In this document: positions 1 through 11,700 of the stretch, piece by piece
Layout of the letters: every line of letters starts with the position of its first letter
How positions within the stretch are numbered: the first letter of the stretch is position 1
NCBI RefSeq assembly: GCF_003473485.1
Contig: NC_053046.1
Location: 38,339,832 to 38,403,831 of the forward strand
DNA from: Medicago truncatula
Lineage: Eukaryota; Streptophyta; Magnoliopsida; Fabales; Fabaceae
Direction of reading: 5' to 3'
Length of the DNA: 64,000 nt
Translations under genes and position numbers: made by a program
The notes under the pieces: model-generated
Databases searched by the model: none
What the model saw: the letters and a program-made list of their open reading frames with translations, nothing else
What the model was told of the DNA's origin: nothing

Positions 1-2912
1 ACTAATTACACATGGACCGTAGTTGTTCATAATTACCTATAAAATTGAATAAAAGGATAAAAAACATAGGTTCACATTGATTAAAAAATATGCAAGTAGA
101 TTGTTACAAATGAGTGTAACTTATTGTGTAGGAATGGTAGTTAGAGCAAGAGGTGAAGCTGAAAGTGAAAAAATTGCTTTTATGGACAATAATACAACAA
201 TTTGTTGTCATGTCATCCCAAACCCTTTTGTTCCATCTAGACTAACGTCGGTTTAATTCGATTAAGGACCGACATTGTTCAGACTAGGATTTAAAATAGG
301 AATAATTGCGATGCTAGAAAGATGTTTGCTGGGATAAAGGTAATACAAGCTATTCTGATTCTACGTTGAATCCAAATTTGTGCAATGGAATGTGTTTTCC
401 CTGTCAAAATTGGCGGGTTCAAACGGATATCTACGTGGTCGAATTCCATTGTCATAGCTACTCATATTCGCCACTTTTCGAAGCAAAAGAGTGATAATTT
501 TTCAAAGCAAAAGAAGTAACAACTTCTTGATATGATATTTTTCTTCCCAATTTTTCCTAATAATAGAACAGATTCTTAACAAACTTAAACATTATATGAT
601 AGCACTTGTATTGATACCAGAAACCAAACACTATCTTGAAATGTGGCATATTTCCATATTTTTGGGATAAACAATGTGGCATTGCTGAAATTTTTCCTAG
701 ATATGTTGCTTAAGTTGACATTCCTTTTGTTTTCATGGGGTGTATTGCTCCATTTCTTAGAATTCTAGTATTTGAGAGGATATGCAGTGACATTCTGGAG
801 TTATCTCCCAAAGCCTGAAGCCTTTAAAAATACAACAACAAAAATAAAAGTTGTTTGAAAGTTATCTCTAGAACGATTTGCGTATTTGTGAGGGGCAAAA
901 AGCAACCATCCTCATAGAGTCATAGATGTATGTTGGATCGAAGAAAATCCTATTGTAATATCATTTGAGGCCCATTTGGATATGGCCCATATAAGATAAT
1001 CTGATATTTTACTTAAAAAAATCTCATTTAGTTAATGTCGGTGTGGATATCATAATGGATTAAGAAATGTCAGTTCTAATTCCACAAAAGCGTATGATGT
1101 GTATGAAAACTTGACACTAAACAAAATAATAATGAAAATATCAGGCCAGGTACTACAATTACTAACAGAAGCATGATTCAACGACTTTGAGGTACCGGGT
1201 TTCGAACTCCGGTCATGACGGCCTAACAATTTCAGCATTTTGCCAGTTAAGCTAGGACTTCTGGATATATGAATCTCTTGATTTTTTTTTTTTATCCTTT
1301 TTATTAGACCACTTTTAAATTTTTAACTATATTAATTATTTAATTAACAACGTATCCCTTTAATTATGGTATTATAACTTTTCTTCAACCCTTTGCAAAA
1401 AAAAAAAAAAAAAGAACTTTTCTTCAACCTATAATAGATATTATGATTGGAAAATAAACTAATTCCGTATTGAAGAATATACTTGGAACAAAATATTATA
1501 GTTGATTTTCCTTCAATTTTTATTTTATTTTATTATAGTCGATAAACTTAATGTAATTACCAACTTTTTTAATTTAAATGAATATTTTGAGTAAAACAAA
1601 ATATCATTGATCAAAACAAAATATTCTATATTTACAAGAACTAAAATAAAATAATTAATAGTTTTAAAGTGACTAAAATGAAAACGCTTAACATTTACAA
1701 TAACCATGTGCATATTTAAATCCTTAAATCTATAACTGAGACACAAGTTTAAATTTTAATCTTTGCCCATATCATCTATGCTATGGTTATTTTGTACTAA
1801 CTTTTTCTGCTTCTAATTATACCCTTAGGTAAATTTGACCTTACGAATATTGTTTTGCTGATGTTATTTAAAAAGATAAGAATTAATATTATATTTGTTA
1901 TATTTTTTTATATTGTTGGTATCATTGAAAAAAATATTTTAATTTGTTACAATATGAAAGTACAAAAACTATATTATCTATACTATAATTTTAATCAAAA
2001 TCAAATCAATTTTATAAAAACTATCTTTCGTAATTTATATGCATTAACGCAATAAGAATAGTGGATAGAAGGACACGGAGTGCCCGTCTAAATGCTAGTT
2101 TATTATAATAATAATTATGTAAAAGTAACACATTTTTAAAAATTTATCTTTTCAAACATTTTTTTTTGTATATTCGTAAGATTTGTAGGAAGCTTGATCT
2201 ACAGTTTTTCTGAATATATTAGACAAATCAACGTAATTAATAACTGTGATTTGTGATATAATTTGTTCTTCTAATTTTAGATGAAATTGAAATATTTATC
2301 TGTGTTGAAATAAATTTACTTTTTTGAAGGAGAAATAAATTTGCTTTTGAAACTAAACTTGCGCAAGCTTATTTTTTTGTTCTTCTAGTGTGGATTGGTT
2401 TTTCTTCTGTGCAAAACGTGTAAACTTGCGCCATTTTGATTTTTCTTCAGTGCACTCTAAAAAATGCAGTAAGGAAAATAAAGTTTTTAATTTTAAACGC
2501 GGTTGATAATATTCAATTGCTTGATTAAGTCTTTGATTTTGTTCTAAAATAATAAGGTCGTTTTTTCTAAAATAAAATAAAAAACAGTTCCGTCAACAAT
2601 AAGGTAATCTTACATAATTTCTTTGAATCGTAATTTTAAAATAAGTACATTAAAATTTGAATAAGAAACTCAACTTCAATAATTCAAACAAAAATATTAG
2701 TAATAGTAACAATAATAGTCGATGACTCATAAAACGGTTAATTTGGGCATTAAAATAGAAAATAATCGTTTTCTTAATCTCAGTCTCTTCTCATTTTGTT
2801 AGTTGATGGTTTTACTATGTCTTCTTCTATTAAAGTCTTCCCATAAATATTTTGTTTATGAATGTGAGAAGTATTAAGTTGATCATATTTATTATTACTT
2901 AGGCTGAACAAG
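1..2912. other. Intergenic, AT-rich, one SINE
   Basis: No convincing gene is visible. The stretch is AT-rich with homopolymer runs (for example around 1395-1412). The only structured item is the SINE copy at about 1140-1263. Short open frames here have no recognisable domain, and their codon content looks like that of the surrounding non-coding DNA. Confidence 0.6.
1140..1263 (-). mobile_element. tRNA-derived SINE copy
   Basis: Read on the minus strand the copy opens with TCCTAGCTTAACTGGC, a pol III A-box-like sequence, and about 50 bases later has GAGTTCGAAACCCGG, a B-box-like sequence. The same order and the same linker (AAAATGCYRAAATTGTTAGG) recur on the plus strand at 50358-50482, so the two are copies of one family. 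There is no tRNA cloverleaf, so this is a SINE rather than a tRNA gene. Confidence 0.65.
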
Positions 2913-4828
2913 ATGAAGATGATGAGCACCGTTGTTTCTATCAAGTTAGTTGGAGCAATCTTTATTGTGTTGCAATTTGCGATTCTCTTGTCCAACTATT
3001 CTGGAGCTGTAGCTGCTGCAAAAAATGTTTCTTCCGTTTCTGGTGGTTGCAAAGAGAATGAGAGACATGCTCTCCTTGAGCTGAAGGAAAGCATGGTGTT
3101 ATATAACACTTCTCTTTTGCCTACTTGGGACAGTAAGATTGATGGTTGTTGTGCATGGGAAGGAATCACGTGCAGCAATCAAACTGGTCATGTTGAAATT
3201 CTTGATCTAAACGGCGATTAGTTTGGTCCTTTTAGAGACAAGATCAACGCATCATTGATTAATTTGCAGCATTTAAAGTATTTGAATCTCAGTTTTAATC
3301 AGATGTCAAACAATAATTTTCCAGAATTATTTGGCTCTCTAAGAAACTTGAGATTCCTTGACCTCCATGCTTCATTTGATGGAGGAAGAATTCCAAATAA
3401 TCTTGCTCGTCTTTTGCATTTACAATATCTTGATATTTCCTCAAGCGTACAATCCCTCATCAACTTGAAAATCTCTTTCGTTTTGCAGTACCTTGATCTT
3501 AGTTCAAACGATCTTGAGGGTACAATCCCTCATCTTGGAAATCTCTCTCATTTGCAATACCTTGATCTTAGTGGGAATGATCTTGTTGGAACCATTCCTC
3601 ATCAACTTGGAAGCCTTTCAAATTTACAGGAGCTTCATCTTGGATCCAATCAAGGACTGAAAGTTCATGACAACAATAACCATGCTGGAGGTGAGTGGCT
3701 TTCTAATCTCACTCTTTTGACCCATCTTGACTTGAGTTGGGTACAAAATCTCGATTCTTCTCATGTCTGGCTGCAAATGACTGGTAATCTTAAAAAATTA
3801 GAAGAATTGAAGCTATCTCGTTGTGAGCTTTCTCTCTCCCATTCAATATTAAATTTATCTAATTCTTTTAGAATCCTTGACTTGTCTGATAATAATCTAC
3901 ACGTTCGAACTCTAGAATCTTTTAGAGATATGTGTAACTTACACTCACTATTCCTTGATAATAGCAATTAATGAAGACATTTCAACAATTCTTCTCAAAT
4001 TATCTGGTTGTGCTAGAAACTCATTGCAAGATTTAAGTTTAACCAGTAACAAAATTAATGGCAAATTTCCAGACCTCTCAATATTCCCATCTCTAATAGA
4101 AATTAGCCTTTCAAATAATCTGTTAAGTGGGAAGGTGCCAGATGGTGAAAGATTTCTTCCAACTAAGTTGGAGTCTTTGAGATTTGGATACAACTCGTTA
4201 GAAGGTGAAATTCCAAAATCATTTGGTAAACTTTGTTCTTTAAGGTCACTAGACTTATCAAGTAACAAGTTGAGTGAATATATTTCAGTGATACTTCAAA
4301 ATTTATCTGTTGGGCGTGCAAAGTATTCGCTGCAAGATTTAAATTTGGATAGAAACCAAATTATTTGCACGATACCTGACATGTCACCGTTGTCAGCTTT
4401 AGAAAACTTAGTCCTATCTAAAAATCAATTATACGTACGGAAAGATAATGCAAAATTCTTCATTCCCCGATCAAAATTTCCAAATTACCTCATCCAAACA
4501 CACTCTAAAGAATTTAAAATTCTAGGCAATTATCTCAAAGTATTTGAATTCCCTCATAGCATTACATTTTCTTAACATTACATTACATTCCCTCATCCAA
4601 ACAATGAAATTCACCTCAAAGTATTTGAATTCTCTCATAACATTACATTCCCTCAAAACATTCCCCCATCCAAACCCACTTTTAATGAGTCTGTACTTGG
4701 ATTCCAATAGTTTTGAAGGTGTGATCACGGTGCTCGTATATTTAAACTTGAGTTCCAATTCATTGACTCTGAAATTAAGTGAAAATTGGGTGCCACCTTT
4801 TCAATTGTATACCTTATATTTAAGGTAA
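2913..4828 (+). pseudogene. LRR receptor-like protein, broken 5' half
   Basis: This is the N-terminal half of a plant receptor-like protein (extracellular LRR, no kinase; Cf/EIX type). The first part encodes a signal peptide (LVGAIFIVLQFAILLSNY), the LRR N-terminal cap (GGCKENERHALLELK, then CCAWEGITCSNQTGHV) and plant LRRs of the LxxLxxLDLSxNxLxGxIP type. It closely parallels the copy at 21355-24543. A TAG at 3219-3221 stands where the paralogue has CAG (Gln). The frame then continues to 3971, where about 2 bases are missing relative to the paralogue, and LRRs continue in another frame from about 3955. Between about 4437 and 4680 the LRR coding is replaced by repeated non-coding sequence. 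Homology resumes at LYLDSNSFEGVIT and stops for good after WVPPFQLYTLYL; the C-terminal LRRs and membrane anchor are absent. It is a host pseudogene, probably from tandem duplication. Confidence 0.85.
4438..4680. repeat. Imperfect ~81-bp repeats inserted in RLP fragment
   Basis: CTCAAAGTATTTGAATTC occurs at 4534 and again at 4615 (81-base spacing), each followed by YCTCATARCATTACATT. CCTCATCCAAAC or close variants occur at 4488, 4591 and about 4664. The block sits exactly where the RLP paralogue has uninterrupted LRR coding, so it is a later insertion. No terminal inverted repeat or target duplication is clear, and the family is unassigned. Confidence 0.6.
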
Positions 4829-6095
4829 TGCATTTACTCTGTTTTTTAATTTTCAAATGATATTACTTAATAAACACCCAATCTCTCCAACACAGCACCT
4901 CAAAAAAAAATTAATAAATAGATCCTATTAATAACCCAATGTTATTATATTTCAAAAAAGTTTATTGATTTGTGTACAATTTATTACATATATGACCCCA
5001 AAAAATTAAAGAGAGAGAGGGTACTTATATAACCACCATTCTCTCTGTAAGCACCAAACATTTTCTCTCCACAATGATGGTGCTTATTAATTCCGGTGCT
5101 AAATAGGTGAAGCACTCACCATTGTAGATGCTCTTAGGACACAAGACAAGGATCTAAAAAAAGAATTAAAAATTAAATATTGCGTTGAAAATATAATTTT
5201 TTTAAGTTTTTAAATTTACAAGACCCTTAGGTAACGTTTGACCCGGCTTTTTTTTTCCAGATTTTCTACATTTTTAAGGAGAAGTTAGGCCAAACACAAT
5301 ATTAATAAAGTACCTTCGAAAAAAAGTACTTTTTTAGAATGCATAAAATTGAATGGAATGAGTTTTAACCAAAAGTTGTTGAATGTTACTTCAAAAAACT
5401 ACTTCTCAGTAATTTATTTCAAGCACTTCTCTTCAACTCACGCAGGCAACCCTATATTTTATTTTTTAATATTATATTTCAATTTGTTTTTTCTTCCATT
5501 TAATTTTTTTTGAACCGGTCTATATAATTTTTTTTAAAGGAGGATCAATTTAATTTTATTATCTATTTGTGAAGAAATTTTATTATATTTTTATCACTTA
5601 TATATTTAATTTTAATATCGTTTTATTATCACAACCTCACAAATATTTTTATGCATGATGTCATTGAATGACACCAAATATTTTTATTCCTTTTCTTCAA
5701 CCTCACAAATACACACACACACACATTAGCGTTTAGATTAATATTTTATGTGTGTATGTCTGTTTTTTTTTGTTACGCTAATGCGTATAATTTTTTCAGT
5801 GTTGCGTAATGCGTACAATCATTTATTTTTATAAAATTTTGGTTTTAATTAAAAGTACTACTATAAATGCCTAAAAAAATTATACTTATATATATTTTAA
5901 TATTTATATTGTAACAAACTATGCATATCTTTTTCTTATTAAAAAAACTAAACATATCTTTTTTAATGACACCAACAATGTAACAAATATAATATCATAT
6001 AATATAAATTCTTATCTTTTTAAGTGACATAAAAAATATGATATTCTTATAACAAAATTTGTTATACAGTATAATTGGAAAAGAAAAAACAAAAT

Positions 6096-6190
6096 AGTCT
6101 CTAACTTAACTCAGTTGATATAAACAATGTATAAATATATGCAAGGTCGCGGGTTCGAACCCCGGACACCACAAAAAAAAAAAAAAAAAA
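6096..6190 (+). mobile_element. tRNA-derived SINE with A-tail
   Basis: An A-box-like TAACTCAGTTGATA is followed about 45 bases later by a near-perfect B box (GGGTTCGAACCCCGG), and the copy ends in an 18-base A run. A short pol III-like head plus an A-tail with no acceptor-stem pairing is typical of a plant SINE. Confidence 0.65.
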
Positions 6191-6424
6191 TTCGAAGTTT
6201 TGTACAATATTTTGCCAAACAACTTTTAACTTAAAAATAACTTTAGAACTAAAAAAAATAAAGAAAACAAACAGCTTTAACTTTTTTCTTAAAAAACTTT
6301 ATTTTATGTCTGTTTTAAAGTAGCTTTTAGACCGAAAAAAAAATCTGACAAACGATATCTTAATCTTATAATTTAAGTCTACTCGCTTTCGAAAGAATTT
6401 TTACATTCAAATATAAATACAATA

Positions 6425-6733
6425 CTCCCTCCGGTCTCGAATGTAAGAAACAAAACAAAAAAATTGTTGGTCTCAAATGTAAGCAAAAGTATACAAAAGT
6501 CATCCTATTAAATGTTACTATTCCAATTTTAACCTCATTTACTTTATCCAATTTGTTTCACATTCCCATGTTTAACGCATTCCAAAGATTTTTCATTGGT
6601 GGAGTTCAAAAGTCATATTTCCAAGACAAGGGCATAACAGGAAAAATGGTATTTTTTACAATGACTCAATCCACTTTTTTAATATGTGTGATTTTTTTTA
6701 TTTTTTATTTCTTACATTCAAGACCGGAGGGAG
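6425..6733. mobile_element. Stowaway-type MITE
   Basis: The element begins CTCCCTCCGGTCTCGAATGT and ends with the inverse ACATTCAAGACCGGAGGGAG. It is flanked by the dinucleotide TA on both sides (6423-6424 and 6734-6735), the target duplication of Tc1/mariner-related Stowaway elements. It is 309 bp with no transposase coding, hence non-autonomous. Confidence 0.85.
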
Positions 6734-7066
6734 TATTTCATTTGGTAGGAAGGGCTTCTTCATACCACTTTCGTAAGTGAGCTCATACGAGACTCTAACT
6801 TACCAACATAGCTAATATTCATTTGAAGACTAATATAATTATTTCTCTGAGTAAAACAATTTGTTTTCTTAGCAATTGTTTAGTTTAGAATTGGCTTTAA
6901 ATTTTTGGTGTTTTGGATAAATCAATAAAGTTGTACTTTTTTAATTATTTAATTTTTTTTCTTGTATTTTTTCTTGTAAAATATTCATTTATAATTAAGG
7001 TTTTTTAAAAATATATTTTCAATACAATTAATCAAAACTATTGAAAAAAATATCTATATAATATTA

Positions 7067-7408
7067 CCTCCGTCCCAAATTATATGACGTTTTAGTCATT
7101 TCATCATATTAAGAAATGTAATTAATCTTGTATGGGAATTCACTTGGATTGACTTAGTGGTATTGACCTGAGACCTGTGAGTGTGCTCCTCCTCAAGGTC
7201 TCAGGTTTGATATTACGAGTTGTTTTACAAAATTGCTTTTAATAAATAGTATGAGAAAAATAAATTAAAGAAGTGAAAGAAGAGAGAGTAATAAATAGTT
7301 AAGGATATAAAAAGAAAAATAACATTAATGTTTTATTGAAATCGTAAATTAACATATAATTTAGGATAATTTTTTTCCAAAGCGAAATATAATTTGATAC
7401 TAAGAGAG
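7067..7408. mobile_element. Degraded Stowaway-type MITE with nested SINE
   Basis: It begins CCTCCGTCCCAAATTATATG after TA and ends in a decayed inverse, ATAATTTGATACTAAGAGAG, followed by TA. A SINE-like segment at about 7135-7215 (TTGGATTGACTTAGTGG head, TCAAGGTCTCAGGTTTGA middle) interrupts it, so the MITE inserted first and the SINE later. Confidence 0.5.
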
Positions 7409-7586
7409 TACTAACTAAATAAAAATAATAATTTTGATGCCTTAGACGTCCGTTTTTCCACCTATGCTCTAGTCACCCCTAATTTATTTATCAGTAATCT
7501 CATTGAACCTATTATTGAACGGACAATGACTCGAAAGGTGAAGGGATGCATCTCTTCACAGGAAATAAACAATTAATTTTGTATTG

Positions 7587-7908
7587 GGTGCGTTTGATTT
7601 GTTAAAAAATGAAGGATATGACAGAACAACTCCAGTTGTCAATTGTTTGATTTGTAAAACTGTTTCAGGGACAGAACAAACTGGAGGCAAGGGACGGGAC
7701 AAAAACTGAAATTTTTGTTCCTCACCAAACCACGGCACAACTAAGTTGTCTAAAACACCAAAATAGCATTTCGTCCCCCAAAAAGAATATAAAATAAGAA
7801 ATTATTCAATACCATAAAAATTTGTCCTGTGCTGTTATACCTTGTGTTGTGCTGTTCTGTATTATACTGTTTTGTCCAGTACTTACTGTTTTGCAAACCA
7901 AACGCACC
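7587..7908. mobile_element. Inverted-repeat MITE (GGTGCGTTTG ends)
   Basis: The left end GGTGCGTTTGATTTG is mirrored by the right end CAAACCAAACGCACC. The interior carries scattered CTGTTCTGT/ACAGAACA motifs in both orientations. The length of about 322 bp with no coding fits a non-autonomous DNA element, probably hAT-like from the end sequence. I could not find a clear target duplication. Confidence 0.6.
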
Positions 7909-8067
7909 GAAAGTATAAATGTTTAAACTTTTGTGATGTTGAATGCACAATTTCCCAAAAAAATATATTTTATCTTTAGCTTCTTAACTTGTGCTTTAAG
8001 AGCGCACAAGTTAATATTTCCTTTTTTTAAACATTAAAAGGATCTTCACCTTTCATTACAATTATTA

Positions 8068-8194
8068 CTCCCTCCGGTCCTATTTATAATAGAATTTTGG
8101 GTCAACAAAAGTTGATGTATCTAGTTAAAAATTCAGTCCAAATACATTCACTTTTGTTGACCTAAATTTCTCTTATAAATAGGACCGGAGGTAG
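8068..8194. mobile_element. Short Stowaway-type MITE
   Basis: It has CTCCCTCCGGTCCTATTTAT at the left, the inverse ATAAATAGGACCGGAGGTAG at the right, and TA on each side (8066-8067, 8195-8196). Inner arms (GGGTCAACAAAAGTTGATGT versus ACTTTTGTTGACC) extend the pairing so nearly the whole 127 bp folds back. A half copy of the same interior lies at about 19960-20000. Confidence 0.85.
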
Positions 8195-8700
8195 TATTAT
8201 TTATTTGCAATTTTAATATTAAGTGGCACTCAATGTGTTAGTAGTTTTTTATTTTTTAGAAAAGTATGAGTTTTTGTACAAAAAAAAAAGGAACGAGTTA
8301 GCACTTATTTTCTCCAAATTAAACGGAAGTTATGTAAATAAATTGAGGCCAATAAATTTGTAACTCATAAATGAAAAAATCGAAGAAAAAAAGAGTCACG
8401 TGTAGTAGAATTGATGTAAGAATGGATGGTTGAAAGTTACAAAGCTCAATTGGCAAATTACATAATAAATAATGATGAAATGAGCCCCTTTCAATTCTCT
8501 AATGTAAATTTTAGTGGACTAGTTTAACTTCTTCGAAACAAAAATCTAACACAATAAAACCCCATTACATACAACTTCATTCTATCAATACTAACACATA
8601 AACCCATTTTGCATGTGTTGGTTTAGTAATCAGCTTGTGATATGCACATTCAAACTGAGTTTACTCACTTTGCTTCTCTTTCAATCGTAGTAATCAATCA

Positions 8701-11700
8701 ATGGCTGAAACCACTCAATTGACTCGTCACATTGACTCCTACATTCACTCCTCTTCCACTTCAACTCACCAGGTTCTGTTCCCACTTAACTAAGTACTAA
8801 TTATGTTTAATATTTGTTTTACTCGTTGTCATTTTAGCTTTTTAAGCTTCAGAGTTGTATTAAAAACTTGGCCTTGGACTTCATTTGCAATGGATCAACA
8901 TTTCAACAAGTAATCTTGGGTAAATACTCATTTTCAGCATTGAATGTGTAATGAGTAGGTGTAATAGTCCTTCAATGTAGCGAAATTACAAAATAGTTTG
9001 TGATTATGCAATCTGTTGGTCAAAATAATAGTCTTTGACGTCCCTAAATATGAAAACTATTTTTAATTGATTATGGTTGATTTGATATGTCTGAAGGACT
9101 ATTTTGACTAACAAAGTGCCTAATGAACGACTATTTTGGAATTTTGCTACATTAAAGGACTATTGTGGCTACTCATTGTACAAGATGAACAAAGCTAATG
9201 TATTTGACTAAAAAGTCGAACAAAGATAATGTATTTGACTAAAAATTTGAGCAATTTATTATCTGTGTTGGATTCTATACTAAATCATTTGAATCCCTAC
9301 TAGTGAGACTTGGACTATATCGGTTTTTCTGTCTCTATCAGTCTGTTACTCCCACCCCCAATTCATCAATCATTACTTTTAAACTTCCTAGTCCTTCAAT
9401 TTCAATTTTTTCTTCATTTTACTGTTTCTCTGCAGGTTTCAAGTTTGGATGCAATTGGATTATTGATAAAGACCAATGCTTTAACTCTAGAAGCACTTGT
9501 ATGTGTTTCAAATTTACAAGCAAAAAACAAAAATTGATTTTTTTCCCATATGTTTTAATTCATGCTTGCTTAATTTGTGTTTTTTTTTATTGACTTGACT
9601 TGTTTTCTCATGTTTCAAAATTCAGGTTAGAGAGCTGGATGTGTATTTGACTTCAACAGATACCGTAATTCGGTCAAGAGGTGTGTTTTGTTAACTTTTA
9701 TTGTACATAAAAATCTCTGTTAGATCATGAATGAGGGTGCAAAACTAAAATTATGGTGAATTACCTACATATCTGGGCCGACCCCACTTAGTGGGATAAT
9801 GCTTTGTTGTTGTTTGTTACATACATATATGTAGCCTTTAGGAAGTTATTTTGTCCGAACCCCATCACATAACCGATGTGGCATTCGATTGGATTCTCTT
9901 TAGCCTGATTTGTATGCTAAAGTTTGTACTAGTTGATAATTTATATGTACTTGTGAAAATGTGCACGGGTACTATCGATATGTGCATACAGATAGCATAT
10001 GGATGCCATTCACATGGCTATTTGTGTATGGATGTTAATTTTTGTAGCATGTATTTTGCTTTGGATTATGTTCTTATTACTGAATGTCTACTGGATAAAT
10101 TTCTTCAGGAATTCTTCTTCTGGCGGAGGTGCTTACTCGCATCAATTCAATATCTCTTGACAGTAAAACTATACATAGCTTGGTTGGGTTCTTCAAGGAA
10201 AGACTGGTCAGTATATATACTTATTTATTCTGCAACATATGGCTTACTTTTCTAAGTTCTTGTATGGAGAATTTATAACAAATTTTGTAATTTGTATCTG
10301 TTGATGGCTTTCTTATTCCATCTGTTCATTCTGACAATTACTTTTTCAAAATCCATGTCACCGAGATTTCCTACATGTTCCAAAGTTCGCCTGGGTTGCG
10401 ATTGAGTTGAATTCATTGTCAAGATGGATAGATTTTATGCTATGTTTATAAGCTTTATAGTTACTACAACCCTTCCATGCACATAATATACTGAGTTTGT
10501 GCGTTGTGATACTCAATTCTATATCTATCCCATTTATCATTTTGAAAAAAAAATACTGAGTGTGTTGATTGTTGTTCATTTTGAGTTTGCGAAATGTTGG
10601 AATTGTTGATCTATAAGGAGGCAGATTGTGGATTGTTGTTCATTTAGAGTTCATGAACTGTAAACTGGATTGCCTTTAATGACGTATAATTTTCCGATGA
10701 TATTTCTAATATTATTTATAATCAGGCAGATTGGAAAGCAGTACGAGGTGCACTTGTGGGTTGCTTGGAACTTATAAGGAGGAAAAGTGATGTGGGTATG
10801 GTAACGGGTAGTGATGCCAAAGCCATTGCTCAATATTTTATACAACACTTGCATTTTCAATCCTTAGGACTGTATGACAGGAAGGTAAATTATTATTTTT
10901 TTCTTCAAAAAGGCAATAAAAGTTTATGCTTCTTCTGTAAAGTAGAATTTTCAAATTTGAAAAGACATTAAAGGACTATGCTTTGAACTGTGGGGGGTGT
11001 TGAAGGACTATGCATTAAAGGACTATGTAAAATAGAATTGTTCAAATTTGTTCAAATTGTTCAAATATTTTTATGCAGTTATGTTTCTTTTTTTTTTCGA
11101 AATAGCAAATGTAAGTTGTTATTCTTGTTAGTGGGGGTGTTGAACCCGTGATGCAGTTATGATGTAGTGGGGTGCGTTAGACTATATTCACCAAACATCT
11201 CACCCTTAATTTCTCTGTTTGAATATTGCAGCTATGCTTTGAACTGCTTGATTGCCTGCTAGAACATCATGCCGATTCAGTTGCCTCATTGGTAGTCCTT
11301 GCTTCGCTAAACTTCTATACACCAATGAATAAAGCAAAACGAAAATAAATTTCTTGAATATACTATTATTATGGCTGATGATATTAGTCTTTTGTTTAAC
11401 ATATAAGCACCATTCCGTTTTTCCTCAGACATCCACTTATCTCTATATACAATTTATTACCAATCATTTTCTCAGTATGGCTTTAACTGAAGACAACATA
11501 GTTATGATTATGAAGCAAATATAAGCTGGATTATAGTACAGCCTGTTGATTAGTGGCGTGGCATCTCATAGTTTGTTGTATGAATATATATAATTATTAT
11601 ATAAAAAGTACATAGTCTATGATGAGTAAAAAATCTTATCCTCTTCAATTACACTTTCCTTTTCTTGGTTGTTTTATAACAAACTAGACTATTATAAATT

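Larger units (their letters stand above)
4830..8700. other. Intergenic, rich in MITEs and SINEs
   Basis: No gene is supported. About 4865-5150 ends with CCATTGTAGATGCTCTTAGGACACAAG-like sequence that recurs near 53550-53575, so it is a probable non-autonomous repeat. The SINE and MITE copies at 6096-6190, 6425-6733, 7067-7408, 7587-7908 and 8068-8194 are listed separately. The last 400 bases should hold the MMS19 promoter, but no distinct TATA box stands out. Confidence 0.55.

Noticed and set aside
1190-1262. tRNA gene suggested by A- and B-box-like sequence (also at 6100, 16090, 41650 and 50360)
   Set aside because: No acceptor or anticodon stem pairing and no anticodon loop; repeated copies with A-tails or target duplications make them SINEs.
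9851-10255. 134-codon open frame with hydrophobic stretches
   Set aside because: It overlaps MMS19 intron 3 and exon 4 in another frame; the MMS19 reading explains the conserved part.
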